A stretch of 64,000 bases of DNA. Origin: Zea mays (taxonomy: Eukaryota > Streptophyta > Magnoliopsida > Poales > Poaceae). Below are positions 1 through 10,848 of this stretch, in pieces. Made by a program: the position numbers and the translations under genes. How positions within the stretch are numbered: the first letter of the stretch is position 1; the number at the start of each line of letters is the position of its first letter. The stretch lies in assembly GCF_902167145.1 (NCBI RefSeq), contig NC_050104.1, forward strand, positions 109,751,849 to 109,815,848, in the 5' to 3' direction. The notes beneath the pieces are model-generated. The model was not told the DNA's origin and did not search any database. It saw only the letters and a program-made list of their open reading frames with translations.

Positions 1-1
1 T

Positions 2-943
2 GTCCGCACCTGCGAAGGGTGTCAGTTCTACGCAAGGCAGACCCACCTGCCTGCCCAGGCTCTGCAGACGATACCCATCACTTGGCCTTTTGCCGTGTGG
101 GGTCTGGACCTCGTCGGCCCCTTGCAGAAGGCACCCGGGGGCTACACGCACCTGTTGGTCACCATCGACAAATTCTCCAAGTGGATCGAGGTCCGACCCC
201 TAAACAGCATCAGGTCCGAGCAGGCGGTGGCGTTCTTCACCAACATCATCCACCGTTTCGGGGTCCCGAACTCCATCATCACCGACAACGGCACCCAGTT
301 CACCAGCAGAAAGTTCCTGGACTTCTGCGAGGATCACCACATCCGGGTGGACTGGGCCGTCGTGGCTCACCCCATGACGAATGGGCAAGTAGAGCGTGCC
401 AACGGCATGATTCTACAAGGAATCAAGCCTCGGATCTACAACGACCTCAACAAGTTCGGCAAGCGATGGATGAAGGAACTCCCCTCGGTGGTCTGGAGCC
501 TGAGGACAACGCTGAGCCGAGCCACGGGCTTCACGCTGTTCTTTCTAGTCTATGGGGCCGAGGCCATCTTGCCCACAGACTTAGAATACGGTTCCCCGAG
601 GACGAGGGCCTATGCTGACCAAAGCAACCAAGCTAATCGAGAAGACTCGCTGGACCAGCTGGAAGAGGCTCGGGACAAGGCCTTACTACACTCGGCGCGG
701 TACCAGCAGTCCCTGCGACGCTACCACGCCCGAGGGGTCCGGTCCCGAGACCTCTAGACGGGCGACCTGGTGCTCCGGCTGCGACAAGACGCCCGAGGGC
801 GGCACAAGCTCACGCCTCCCTGGGAAGGGCCGTTCGTCATCGCCAAAGTTCTGAAGCCCGGAACGTACAAGCTGGCCAACAGTCAAGGCAAGGTCTACAG
901 CAACGCTTGGAACATCCAACAGCTACATCGCTTCTACCCTTAA
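2..943 (+). pseudogene. Ty3/gypsy integrase, C-terminal part of pol (left-truncated by window)
   Basis: This is the end of a retrotransposon polyprotein: the integrase that inserts element cDNA into the genome. Reading from base 2 there is the second half of the zinc-binding region (CEGC), then the catalytic core with the first Asp in WGLDLVGP, the second in ITDNGTQF and the Glu in GQVERANG. A C-terminal DNA-binding part ends in HRFYP with TAA at 941-943. A TAG at 755-757 interrupts the same frame, probably a CAG-to-TAG change, so the copy is dead as it stands. Motif wording matches the Tat lineage of Ty3/gypsy. The remainder of pol, gag and the 5' LTR lie outside the window to the left; the matching 3' LTR is at 4861-6534. 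Confidence 0.9.
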
Positions 944-1172
944 GATGTTTTCAAGTTGTTCATATACCTCGCTCCCACGCAAAGTTTAGTCATCAAGGAA
1001 GGGTCGGCTTGCCTTGGCAAAGCCCGACCCTCCCTCGGGGGCTAAAAGGGGGGAACCCCCTCTGCGTCGAATTTTTTCCTCGAAAAAAGATCCTTTCTGC
1101 CAGAATGTCTTTCGTGCTTTTCGACTACTTCGAAAGTGGATCCTGAAAACGACGGAGTACACATAAGCAGCC

Positions 1173-2105
1173 AAGGCTGACCGAGCCGAGGGACTCCTAC
1201 GCCTCCGGGATACGGATACCTCACTCATCACCTTCTGCGATAAGTAACTCACGTTCGGATAAGTGATTCCGCGGACCGAACAAGTCTTCACGTTCGAAAG
1301 CTCCTCTGCCGAAGCGATTCTTTGAGCCTTCTCGACTGCGTCGGTGACAGAGCCCTATGGACGGGTAAGAGTGCGCGTAAGCGGCAAGGCCGACCGAGCC
1401 GAGGGACTCCTACGCCTCCGGGATACGGATACCTCACTCATCACCTTCCGCGAGAAGCAACTCTCGCCCACACAGACAACTCTGTTACCGACGAAAAAGT
1501 CCAGATACTCGAAACAAGAGGAAAAGAAACGCAGCTTTACAACACGGCGAGGGTGTGTTTGGGCCTCGGCGACCGCAGAAAACACACACTACAAGATAAT
1601 CCGATCCTGCAGGCTCGGATCTGGACAGTTGAAGGGAGTCGCAGCACCCTTGGCGTCGACAACACCTTCGGCGAGATCCGACCTAGCCTCGGACGGCGAC
1701 GCGGTCCAAAGATCTCCACTCTGAAGGACGACGTCATCACCACGCCCGGGCCATCGCCGCCAGGGTCTTCTCCGAGAATCCGGCCTGAGCAGGCGGCTCG
1801 GCTGGTCACCCCGAGGCCTCGGCCAGCTGTCCCCCGAAGACATCAGCCCGGCCCGAGGCCTCGGAAGATCAACTCTGGCGTTGGTCCCGCTAACGGACGA
1901 CCCGGCCAGGCTCCGGCCGACCAAGTCTTCTTTTCGAGACAACTTTGCCTCTGTCCATGCTGACACCGCTACCCTTGGCTTCGGCTCATCGAAGAGCGGC
2001 CGAGGGGTTCCTTTAACTAAGCAAGAGAAGCCTCGAACAGCAAGGCCGACCGAGCCAAGGGACTCCTACGCCTCCGGGATACGGATACCTCACTCGTCAC
2101 CTTTG
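1173..2105 (+). repeat. Three dispersed copies of a ~62-bp motif
   Basis: Nearly identical copies occur at about 1173-1234, 1386-1446 and 2042-2103. All carry the core GGGACTCCTACGCCTCCGGG followed by ATACGGATACCTCACTC. They sit in one orientation in the noncoding 3' spacer. Their role is unknown; they may be slippage or template-switch products. Confidence 0.85.
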
Positions 2106-2261
2106 CACAGGGCGACTCACGCTTGGTGAAGCGGTTCAGACAACCAACAGGCGAGTCTTAGTGCTCGAAAATGAGGAAAAACACGACCCCGTGCCAAAAA
2201 TACATACATGTTCAGGCCTCGACAGCCACAATGAACAAAAACACTGGCATTCAAAGTGCCA

Positions 2262-3044
2262 TTACAAACGGAACTCCGGTTCCACCTCCGCAGGTACGAA
2301 CAACCCCACTCGATGGGGGGGCCTGCGGAGCAACAGAAGACCGACGAACGGCACGCCGTCACCCGCTCCAGCAGCGGCGACGACGACGACTTCTGCTCCG
2401 GGGGGCCGAACAGCGGCAGCGATGACCTCAGGGCAGATGCTGCCGCCAGGAGGCCCCCGCCCATGCCCAAACTCATGAGGCAAGGACGGGCAGAAGGCCG
2501 TAGAGTTGGAGGTCGGTCCGTGGGCGGCCCCGGCTATCTCGTCGGCGGAAGAACCTCTTCCAGCTGCCGTGGCGGAAGCCGGCGTCGAGAGCGGCTCCGA
2601 AGCCACTCGGGTCCGAGAGCCAGGCACGCGGCAGCTGCCAGCGCCACGGACGGCAACAGCTTTCCCCCCGATCACTGAGGGAAGAAGCGGGCCACCGCCC
2701 ACGCAGGGGCCGACCCCAACTCGGCACACTCCCCTCCCCAGCCCTGGTGATGAAAATCCTTGAGGCTGAGGGAGGGGCAGAGGTCGCGGCCCGGCTTGCT
2801 TTCCCCCGCCATCGAACTGGAGGTCACCATCTTGGGTGACCGCCGGCGGAGGGGTGCAACCGGGCTGCGTGATGAAAATCCTTGAAGCCGAACGATGGCT
2901 AAAAGGTACCAACTCCCACGGAGTTGTGTTCCTCCAACGACAAGGCGGAAAGACTGCGGGTATCCCCCATCCGGGGGCTTGGAAGGTGGAAAGACACGAT
3001 GCATAAGGGAGCGCGAAGACATGGTCGCCTTTCAAGGGGGTCAC
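2262..3044 (-). CDS. Antisense ORF (aORF) in retrotransposon 3' spacer
   Basis: An uninterrupted 260-codon ORF runs opposite to pol. The first third is least biased (it contains FALPYASCLSTFQAPGWG and SRIFITQPGCTPPP); the rest is rich in Gly, Ala, Pro and Val. No catalytic domain is recognisable. Antisense ORFs between pol and the 3' LTR have been reported in Grande- and RIRE2-type elements, and this fits that position and strand. A TTTAAAAGG-like motif lies just upstream of the ATG (rc of about 3047-3056), too close to serve this ATG. It may be expressed or may be kept open by GC-rich composition; I cannot decide from sequence alone. Confidence 0.45.
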   Translation of the reverse strand: MTPLKGDHVFALPYASCLSTFQAPGWGIPAVFPPCRWRNTTPWELVPFSHRSASRIFITQPGCTPPPAVTQDGDLQFDGGGKQAGPRPLPLPQPQGFSSPGLGRGVCRVGVGPCVGGGPLLPSVIGGKAVAVRGAGSCRVPGSRTRVASEPLSTPASATAAGRGSSADEIAGAAHGPTSNSTAFCPSLPHEFGHGRGPPGGSICPEVIAAAVRPPGAEVVVVAAAGAGDGVPFVGLLLLRRPPHRVGLFVPAEVEPEFRL

Positions 3045-3920
3045 CCTCCTTTTAAAGGCGACTCTCCCTACTTGCGTCCCCAGCCGTCGTGGGCTGAGTC
3101 TTCTCCAACACGCTCCAAGGTCCTCCCCCTACGGTGCGGGGGCTGGGTCCCACACGTCATGCAAGCCGGCCCAGAGCAGAAGGAGCCAAACCGCCGCGCG
3201 CGGTGCATGCAACCGCCTAGCGGTTACAAGCAATTCTCCACTTTCGCCCAGACCAGTGGGCGAAAGGGCGAGCAGCCATGCAGGCGGCATGCAACCGCGC
3301 CAAGTGGGCGCACCTCTCCGACTTCCAACGCGCCCAGCATGGAGGCCTAGGCCCACGCGTCATGCAACCGGCGCACCGGATGCTGCGTGCGAGCAACTGC
3401 ACCGCCACCCGCGCCACTGCCACGCCTCCTCGACTGCAGAACCAGTACCGCGACTCGAGGCAACCCTACGCACGACCCAGCAGCGCCAGCCTGGCGCGAC
3501 GGTCAATGTGGCCAAAAAATGGGCCGACAGTAAGGGCGGTGGCAGGCGGGCAGGAGCAACGGTCACGTCGTCAGCCAAGCTTACGTCCCATCCTGGGGCA
3601 GTGAGAGAGCCCTCTCTCACAGCGTGAAGACGACGCGCCCGTGTTCCGTTCCTCGAACGGCTCGCGCACACGCAACGGTCGCCCCGCGAACCGCTCGCCC
3701 CGTCGCATTAACTCTGCAGCGGGATAGGCGGCGCCTCTGGCAGGAGAAGCGAGCGACGCTTCACCTTCGTCATGATGACCGCGTCAAAAAAGGTACGCCA
3801 TGTCATTTGATTTCGTATCCTTTTCCTTTTCCTCTTTCTCTCTCTTACAACAGGGACCGGGAAAGGGGGATACCCCAAAAAGGACCCTTCTCCGTGAAGG
3901 AACCAGGCTCCGAGCCTCCC

Positions 3921-4125
3921 TACTGATCAGAGGTTCGAAGGCTGGCCCCTCGGAGGGGTTCAACAGCCGCCTCAGAGCAAGTGGGCTCCACACCCACTAC
4001 TGGTCAGAGGTTCGAAGGTCGGCCCCTCGGAAGGGTTCAACGACCGCCTCAGGCTACTCGGGCTCCGCGCCCACTACTGATCAGGGGTTTGAAGGCTGGC
4101 CCTCGAAGGGTTCACAGCCGCCTCA
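3921..4125 (+). repeat. 77-bp tandem repeat, ~2.6 copies
   Basis: The unit starting TACTGATCAGAGGTTCGAAG recurs at 3921, 3998 and 4075, exactly 77 bp apart, with point differences. It lies in the gypsy 3' spacer and is noncoding. Confidence 0.85.
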
Positions 4126-4688
4126 GACGCAGAGCGAGGGATGACCATGGGTACGTTCGATACATAACCAAGGCTCGGGCTGCGCTCCCGAGGTACCCTA
4201 GGACATTTCCGAGACCAGCGAGAACGATCTTGTAACGGAATCCCATCAGAGGGAGGCATCGAGCCCTCGGACCCCGTCGACAGGGGACCGGGTCCGGCAG
4301 ATCACCCGCAGGTACTTTTGGGCGCGCCTCTGGGCCTCTAGCCGACCCCTAGCAAATGGGGCACGGACGTCCGCTCGGATTACCCGCCAGCAGCTCACCG
4401 GAGACACCATGTTCGGCGCCCACCGAGGGCAACATGGCACTTTCCCCCCCTCCTCCTTGCGGAAAGGCGACGTAGGGGCGTATGTAAAAAAGTCGAGTCT
4501 GTCCCTGATCGTCCTCTCGCCCTGTGCAGAGGCTCGGGGGCTGCTCTCGCAAACCCGGCTCCGGCCAAACCGTTGACAGCGTCAACATACCAGCCCGAGA
4601 ATTTGGGACCCGACCGTGCACCTGGGCTACGGCCAGCTCGCATGAGAGAACGACCAGACCAGACAAAGCATTGCGTGAGGCATTAAGA

Positions 4689-4732
4689 CCTCGGAGGAGT
4701 CAAACCACTCCTCCGAGGCCTCGGGGGCTACA
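4689..4732 (+). other. 12-bp-stem hairpin followed by a second polypurine-tract-like copy
   Basis: CCTCGGAGGAGT (4689-4700) pairs perfectly with ACTCCTCCGAGG (4707-4718) around the loop CAAACC. It is followed by CCTCGGGGGCTAC, nearly the same as the true tract that abuts the LTR at 4860. It could affect plus-strand priming or 3' RNA folding; that is inference. Confidence 0.6.
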
Positions 4733-4844
4733 CCCGGCGGGTGCGCTCGCGCGCACCCACCGGAACAAAACGCAACCGAGAAAGGCTGGTCCCCTTGCAA
4801 AAAAGTGCGACAAAAGCCTCCAAGCGAGTGTTAACACTCCCTTC

Positions 4845-4860
4845 GAGGCTCGGGGGCTAC
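4845..4860 (+). other. Polypurine tract of gypsy element
   Basis: The purine-rich GAGGCTCGGGGGCTAC sits immediately before the TGTCGGGG start of the LTR, the expected place for plus-strand primer formation. Confidence 0.75.
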
Positions 4861-5349
4861 TGTCGGGGACCATAATTAGGGGTACCCTCAAGGCTCCTAA
4901 TTCTCAGCTGGTAACCCCCATCAGCACAAAGCTGCAAAGGCCTGATGGGTGCGATTAAGTCAGGGATCGGTCCATTCGAGGGACTCGATCACGCCTCGCC
5001 CGAGCCTAGCCTCGGGCAAGGGCAGCCGACCCTGGAGGATCTCCGTCTCGCCCGAGGCCCCCCTCTAGCGACGAACATACTTCCGGCTTGCTCGAGGCCC
5101 TGTCTTCGCCAAGAAGCAACCCTGACCAAATCGCCGCGCCGACCGACCAAATCGTAGGAGCATTTAATGCAAAGGAGGCCTGACACCTTTATTCTGACGC
5201 GCGCCCTTCAGTCGACAGAGCCGAAGTGACCGCAGTCACTTCGCCGCTCCACTGACCGACCTGACAGAAGGACAGCGCCACCTGCGCCGCACCGACTGCA
5301 GTGCCACTTGACAGAGTGAGGCTAACACGCAGTCAGGCCCGACCTCAGG

Positions 5350-5741
5350 CACCATAGGAAGCTCCGCTCCGCCCGACCCAGGGCTCGGACTCGGGCTAAG
5401 CCCCTGAAGACGGCGAACTCCGCTCCGCCTGACCCAGGGCTCGGACTTGGGCTAAGCCCCAGAAGACGGCAAACTCCGCTCCGCCCGACCCAGGGCTCGG
5501 ACTTGGGCTAAGCCCCGGAAGACGGCAAACTCCGCTTCGCCCGACCTAGGGCTCGGACTCGGGCTAAGCCCCTGAAGACGGCAAACTCCGCTCCGCCCGA
5601 CCCAGGGCTCGGACTCGGGCTAAGCCCCGGAAGACGGCGAACTCCGCACCGCTCGACCTAGGGCTCGGACTTGGGCTCAGCCCCAGAAGACGACGAACTC
5701 CGCTTCGCCCGACCCACGGCTCGGACTCAGCCCTGGCCTCA
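5350..5741 (+). repeat. 56-bp tandem array inside LTR, ~7 copies
   Basis: The GAAGACGGC phase mark recurs at 5406, 5462, 5518, 5574, 5630 and 5686, exactly 56 bp apart each time, each followed by variants of CTCCGCTCCGCCCGACCC. It lies in U3, upstream of the TATA box, a typical site for enhancer-like repeats. Confidence 0.95.
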
Positions 5742-6227
5742 GCCGACGGTCTCCGCCTCGCCCGACCCAGGGGCTCGGACTCGACCACGGCCACGGAAGA
5801 CAGACTCGACCTCGACCTCGGAGGAGCCCCCACATCGCCCAACCTAGGGCGCGGACCGACCACGTCGATAGGAAGCGCCATCATTACCCTACCCCAAGCT
5901 GACTCAGGCTACGGGGAACAAGACCGGCGTCCCATCTGGCTCGCTCCGCCAGATAGGCAATGATGGCGCCCCGCACGCTCCCTGACGACGGCACCTCTCC
6001 GCCCCCTTATGGAAGCAAGAGGACGTCAGCAAGGACTCGACAGCCCCGACAGATGTCCTTCCGTCAGGCTCCAACGCTCCTCCGACGGCCACGACATCAC
6101 ACGAACCGGGTGCCAAAACCTCTCCGGCTGCCACGACAGCGTGTACTTAGGGCGCTAGCTCTCCTCCGCTAGACACGTAGCACTCTGCTACACCCCCCAT
6201 TGTACACCTGGATCCTCTCCTTACGCC

Positions 6228-6234
6228 TATAAAA
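6228..6234 (+). promoter_or_regulatory. LTR TATA box
   Basis: TATAAAA in the context GCCTATAAAAGGAAG, about 300 bp before the LTR end, is the likely core promoter of the LTR. Confidence 0.75.
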
Positions 6235-6807
6235 GGAAGAACCAGGGCCCTCTTACAGAGGGTTGGCCGCGCGGGGACGAGGACGAGACAGGCGCTCGCG
6301 TGAGGCCACTTGCTCCCTCTCCCGCGTGGACGCTTGTAACCCCCTACTGCAAGCGCACCCGACCTGGGCGCGGGACGAACACGAAGGCTGCGGGATTTCC
6401 ACCTCTCTCACGCCTGTCTCCGGCCACCTTTCTCCCCCCTTCGCGCTCGGCCTCGCGCCGACCCATCTGGGCTGGGGCACGTGGCGACATTTCACTCGTC
6501 GGGCTAGGGACCCCCCGGTCTCAAAACGCCGACAGTACTCTTGCTAGATCCTATGCTGGTATGTTTGTCTAACCTTGCTATTTACACTTCTATTAAGACT
6601 CTGTTTACCCAAGGTTCCAAACCTTTCAGGTACCACTTCGCTGACATGTGGATCGTCTTGCAAATGGTACATGAATCCGCAGGTTCCAGAAGCAACAAGC
6701 CTTGCAGCCATGTACCATAAACACGTCGCCCGCTTCCCTTGAATGCCAAAAAATATAGGTCTACCCTTTATATGTCCAGTTCACTCGTCTCCTTTTTTAG
6801 CTTGCAG

Positions 6808-7960
6808 CATAAAAGGAGCCCAATTATGGCTTCTACTGGTTCGACGCAGCGTGTGCCGAGGATTTTACCGCTGAGCATAAGAAAGTATCTGAAATCAAAC
6901 ACCTGCATCCATTCAAGCATGAGGTGGTTCCTTTCATGCTAATCGACTACATCTTTTTATACACTCTTCTTATGTGCCTAAGAGAACAATGCTAACCTCT
7001 ATACTGCCTCATTTAACTGTTCTATAGAAAGTTGAGTGGTTGGTAACAGTTACCATTCTTAAGATTGATCAACTATGGTGGTACGAGTCCTGTAGAAAGT
7101 GCCTCAAGAAAACAAAGCCTCATGGTGATGCCTATAAATGCTCGGACGCTAGTTGTGGCCATGTTGGTCCGCCTAATCTAAGGTATGTGATGTTTCTTGG
7201 TCTGGTACATCTATGCCTGCTGACTCCTTAATCATAGATCTGTGACTGCTACTTAATGCGCAGGTACAGGTTGCTCATCACAGCAGGAGATGAGACAGGC
7301 GAGACTGATTTCATACTATTTGGACGTATGGCACAACGCATTGTTAAGAAACCACTTGACATCTTGATCGCAGATAATCCAGCCGGATTTATTCCCGATG
7401 AAATAACTAGGCTGGTGGAAAAGGTGTACACATTCAATGTAAGCTTCAGAGACAGCACCATTGCTTTAGCCAATGTGTTTTTCCAGGTTAACACGGTTGT
7501 CGCCGAGATTGGTGATGGAGGTCAGGTTCCAATTTCACCTAGTGGATCCCAGCCTTCATCAATTTCGTCTGCATGGGCTGCATCCAAGTCTACATCAGCA
7601 GACTATGTCCCAACTGGAGGTACCTCTTCTCAGACACCACAGAGCACCAAAAACTATGGCAAGGATAAGGTAACCCATGCTTTCGAACACTCAATAAATT
7701 TGTTGTTGCCACCAACTCAAGTCACCTTACAAACTTTATGCACTTCGATGTAGCGTGCAAGGTCGCCAACACCACTATCAAAAGGTGGGTCCTCAGCTAC
7801 CAAGCAGGTTGCGAGGAAGTATTGGGAGGCTCAGCTAATAAAACTGGTGATGGCGATGACTTGGCTTCCGGCATTGCTGATTCTAGGTACATCCTCTGCC
7901 TCTCTATGCCTTCTTGGTGTTTACAACACAGTCTGAATGCCACTGTTATCAAATAGGTCT
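6808..7960 (+). pseudogene. Replication protein A 70-kDa subunit-like gene fragment
   Basis: RPA70 is the large subunit of the single-stranded-DNA-binding complex used in replication and repair. Two good exons are visible: 7028-7182 and 7264-7669, joined by GT...AG with phase matching (2+1 bases). Together they read as the C-terminal OB-fold of RPA70: a zinc ribbon (CRKC...CSDASC) and then a segment with FILFGRMAQRIVKKP and an IPDEI motif. Exon candidates at about 6808-6940 and 7750-7880 are less certain, and the last changes frame. No complete start-to-stop path exists. Plant Helitrons often carry RPA-like genes, either as their own accessory gene or by capture; with the Helitron 3' end at 9539 this fits well. 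More matching sequence may lie at 8640-8760. Confidence 0.65.
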
Positions 7961-9510
7961 TAGATTTAGTTATGGCCTTCTTTGCTCGCTTTTCTTTTGC
8001 CTCTGAAAAAACGTTGTCCAGTTGTGATGGGCAACATTTAAATTAGCAATGGGCTACAGTGACTCTTATGCTTCCATTCCTGTTGTTGCAACGGTCTTAG
8101 CTGTAGTGCCAAAACAGATGTGGCCCATTTATGTTGCACCTGTACTGCCATGGACCTATTATGCTCTGAACTAAACCTAATTTTCACCATACTTGGCTAA
8201 AGTTTGCAACACTCAATCTCCGGATCATGTACTCTGCAACCTAATGTGTCCTTTTGCCAATATACAGAGTTGGTGTGAGACAGATGGTGACTGTTGTCTA
8301 GCTTTAGAAAATACACCCAGTCATGTTTGTCTAGGCTTTTGATTTGAAAAACTGGCTTCTATGGGATATCTTGTGCATTGACTTTTTGGATCCCACAGAA
8401 GCTAGCAAAAGCTCCTTTCGACTTCCTTTTGGTCTCTAATACAAATAAAATGTGTCTTAGAAACCAATTTCAAAATCTAGGCTTTTGTTCCACCTGCCTT
8501 TTGACTAGAAGATCAAAGCATAGGCCAAAACCAACATGCACTTAAGAGAGGATGTCAAACATTGATGGGAAATTACTTTGAGCTCCCATTGCTTAATCGA
8601 AAAGAGATGCATCTGGTGCAGTCCTTCCAGACGTGGCACACGATCTCGTGGCCACCAAGGTTGAAGGCCTTGAATTTGGTCTTGCTGATGCTGAGCTCCT
8701 TCGACGTCTGGTGCCGCTTCAACCTGGTCATGCTGATTCTGGGCCAACAGTAACTTGTTGCCTTTGCTGAATATAGCTCTGGGCAGAGCCAAAAGTACTT
8801 AGCCAGTGAACAGCTTCCTCTATAGGCAGTTGCATAATCATATCTTTCTTGCCTCAGTACCTAAGGCTATTGGTTTGCGATCAAGACCCTGTTTGTTTAG
8901 CCTCGAGGTTGTATACATGTGCTTAATATCTTTCTTTAGTATAACATTAACTTCAAAGACATGGAACTTTATACTCACATTCTTATATTTGTTTGCAGCC
9001 TTGACAAACCTGCAGTCTGAACACGTCACAGATGATGTCTTGCCTTTTGTGGATGTACATCTTGGTCACCTCTGTTTATCGCTTTTGTGGATGGATTGTT
9101 CAGCTGCCTTTAGTAGATGAAATGGCTCTGCACTTGTAGTTGCGTAATGTTTGTGCCTAGCTATCTGGATTGTGCCGGCCAAGAGTTGGCTCTAGGTACC
9201 TTGTAAATACCTCTGGTTTGGTTGTCTGTCCCCCACTGTATCGACTAGACGTAAACTTGGACCATGTAATCTTATTCTGGACCAGTTTCCAGCTGAAACA
9301 AGCCTCGACGTCATGCTATGGTGCACGTTTAAGTGCGACGCTACAACTTTAATGTGAATTATTTTCAAGCTACCTATGTTCTATGTTCTGTTGATTATCT
9401 GTTTTCTTTCTCCCTAAACTAAACAATTTTGTTTGAGATTTAGTCATTCTTTATTTAATTTAGTTATAGTGTGTATAATTGTGTATTCATATTTTTCTAA
9501 TACTGGATAG

Positions 9511-9539
9511 GGCGTCCGAAGGGGCGCCGCCTGATCTAG
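9511..9539 (+). other. Helitron 3' terminal hairpin and CTAG end
   Basis: The perfect 7-bp stem (one G-T pair) with a GAAG loop at 9511-9528, followed by GCCTGAT and CTAG then T, is the structure needed for Helitron termination and A/T-target insertion. Confidence 0.7.
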
Positions 9540-9540
9540 T

Positions 9541-10177
9541 GTGTTGCATGCCCTCACGATCGAAAGCGCGATCCGTTTTGTGCGCGGCGTCGGAGTTCCT
9601 ATGCGGCCAATGCGGATCCCAGAACCACGTTGTACTCGCGATGCCGCACGTTCCGTCACGAGGCGTCGGCCGGCTCGGTGAGTGAGGTCATCAACAAGCA
9701 ATTAACACTTGTGACACTGCCAGTCTGACATAGGCGATTGTTTATCTGGCACTTTTAAACTAATCGTGTACAGTAGCACGTTCAATTCTTGTGCACGCTG
9801 GCAGCAAACGCCGACTCTGGCTGTTGGCTCGTATTACGAGGAAGGAGTAAGTCACACTCACAGATGAAATGAAGGGATAATCCAGATGGCATCTCGACCG
9901 GAGAAAAAAAGCTGCGAATATTCTCAAATGGAAATTCGCATTGCTCCGAAAGGCTACTAGCATGGTACTCCTTGGCCGACGACTATGGCCCCGGGTTCGG
10001 TCAACACTATGGTGAGGAGAGCCCCGTCAACCCTTTAGCCGCGCCTCAAGTCCTGAAGCAAGTCACGACGCTTTTATCCCAAGACTCCAATTGATTGCAC
10101 AGCCAACTTCCTGAAATACGTATGACTCCCTAAAGTTGAAGCAAGTGATACAAATTACAAAAAATAAAATCCATCCG
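9541..10177 (+). other. Upstream region of the PMP3-like gene; no gene seen
   Basis: This is mixed-composition DNA without a supported gene. Two GCCGAC cores (9810-9815 and 9975-9980) match the DRE/CRT element bound by DREB/CBF factors. They lie about 0.9-1.0 kb upstream of the PMP3-like start, on the far side of a MITE, so a regulatory role is only possible. Confidence 0.4.
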
Positions 10178-10180
10178 TTA

Positions 10181-10536
10181 GAGCAACTCCAGTAATTCTC
10201 TAAAAGACTTTTACTAAATCAATAATTTAGGTAGTTAATATGAAAACTATTCTCCAACAGTTCTCTAAATGAAATTTCTAAATTTAACAACTTGTCATCT
10301 AACCTCATTTTCTCTCTACATTTGGCAACCATTTAACAACTCCCTAAACAAAAATATTGGCTGCATTATATAGTTTTTGTGACTTATTTTTTATGTGGAT
10401 AAATACAAAACAAAATTACAACCTATATTTAGAGAACTATTGGAGAACTCACATTTTTTTACTCTAAAAACAATTTAGCAATTTCTTAAATCTATAATTT
10501 AGAGAACTAAAATTTACATAACTATTGGAGTTGCTC
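10181..10536. mobile_element. Tourist-like MITE (356 bp)
   Basis: Terminal inverted repeats GAGCAACTCCA...TGGAGTTGCTC are flanked by TTA on both sides (10178-10180 and 10537-10539). The interior is AT-rich and noncoding. Size, TIRs and 3-bp TTA duplication fit a PIF/Harbinger-derived MITE. It ends about 310 bp before the start codon of the PMP3-like gene. Confidence 0.85.
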
Positions 10537-10848
10537 TTAGGGAGCAGAAGCAGAGTAGCAGACCGCACAACATCACACGCGGATCACAGCGAGCCGGCTG
10601 CCGGGTCTGATCCCGACCCGTTACTGCGCGCCCGCCTGCCAAGATCCGGAAGTAGCCGTTGCGACCTGGCCGCATGTGTGCTCTGGCCCAGCTCCGATCC
10701 TGAGACGTAAACGCACCCATCGGCATCTTCCCATGGCAGCCAGCGTCGGATTCCGCATCATTCCCTCGCCCAGTTGTCCCCCCCGTACAAATTAACACCT
10801 AAGCTAACCTTCCGGGCTAGCTTGTGTGTGTGGCCTCGGAGGTCCGGG

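Larger units (their letters stand above)
944..4860 (+). mobile_element. 3' internal spacer of the same gypsy element, between pol and 3' LTR
   Basis: This 3.9-kb GC-rich stretch has no convincing sense-strand gene. It contains three copies of a roughly 62-bp motif, a 77-bp tandem repeat, an antisense ORF (2262-3044) and a hairpin near the polypurine tract. Long 3' spacers with antisense ORFs are known from Tat-lineage elements. The plus-strand ORFs here have arginine/proline-rich compositions typical of chance reading of GC-rich DNA. Confidence 0.75.
4861..6534 (+). mobile_element. 3' LTR of gypsy element (1,674 bp)
   Basis: The LTR starts TGTCGGGGACC and ends CCGACA, giving matched TGTCGG/CCGACA inverted ends. 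It follows the polypurine tract and is followed by GTACT (6535-6539), the presumed target-site duplication whose partner is outside the window. It contains a 56-bp tandem array (5350-5741) and a TATA box (6228-6234). The start resembles the maize xilon-diguus/flip group as I remember it; the exact family is not assured. Confidence 0.85.
6540..9539 (+). mobile_element. Helitron-like segment, 3' end defined
   Basis: The right end carries a 7-bp hairpin (GGCGTCC-GAAG-GGGCGCC, 9511-9528), seven bases of spacer and CTAG (9536-9539) followed by T. That is the canonical Helitron 3' terminus and insertion context. The body is AT-rich with an RPA70-like decayed gene, and composition changes sharply to GC-rich right after 9540. 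The 5' end (TC) is not identified; the gypsy element on the left may have inserted into this Helitron, which would place its 5' end outside the window. Confidence 0.6.

Noticed and set aside
1322..1963. 213-codon plus-strand ORF in the gypsy 3' spacer, with an overlapping 126-codon ORF
   Set aside because: Runs through noncoding repeats; low-complexity Arg/Pro composition and no domain.
4524..4958. 144-codon ORF crossing the LTR start
   Set aside because: Crosses the polypurine tract and LTR boundary, so it cannot be a natural gene unit.
7028..7669. Functional RPA70 gene
   Set aside because: Only the C-terminal domain is present, the flanking exons lose frame, and it lies within Helitron-like sequence.
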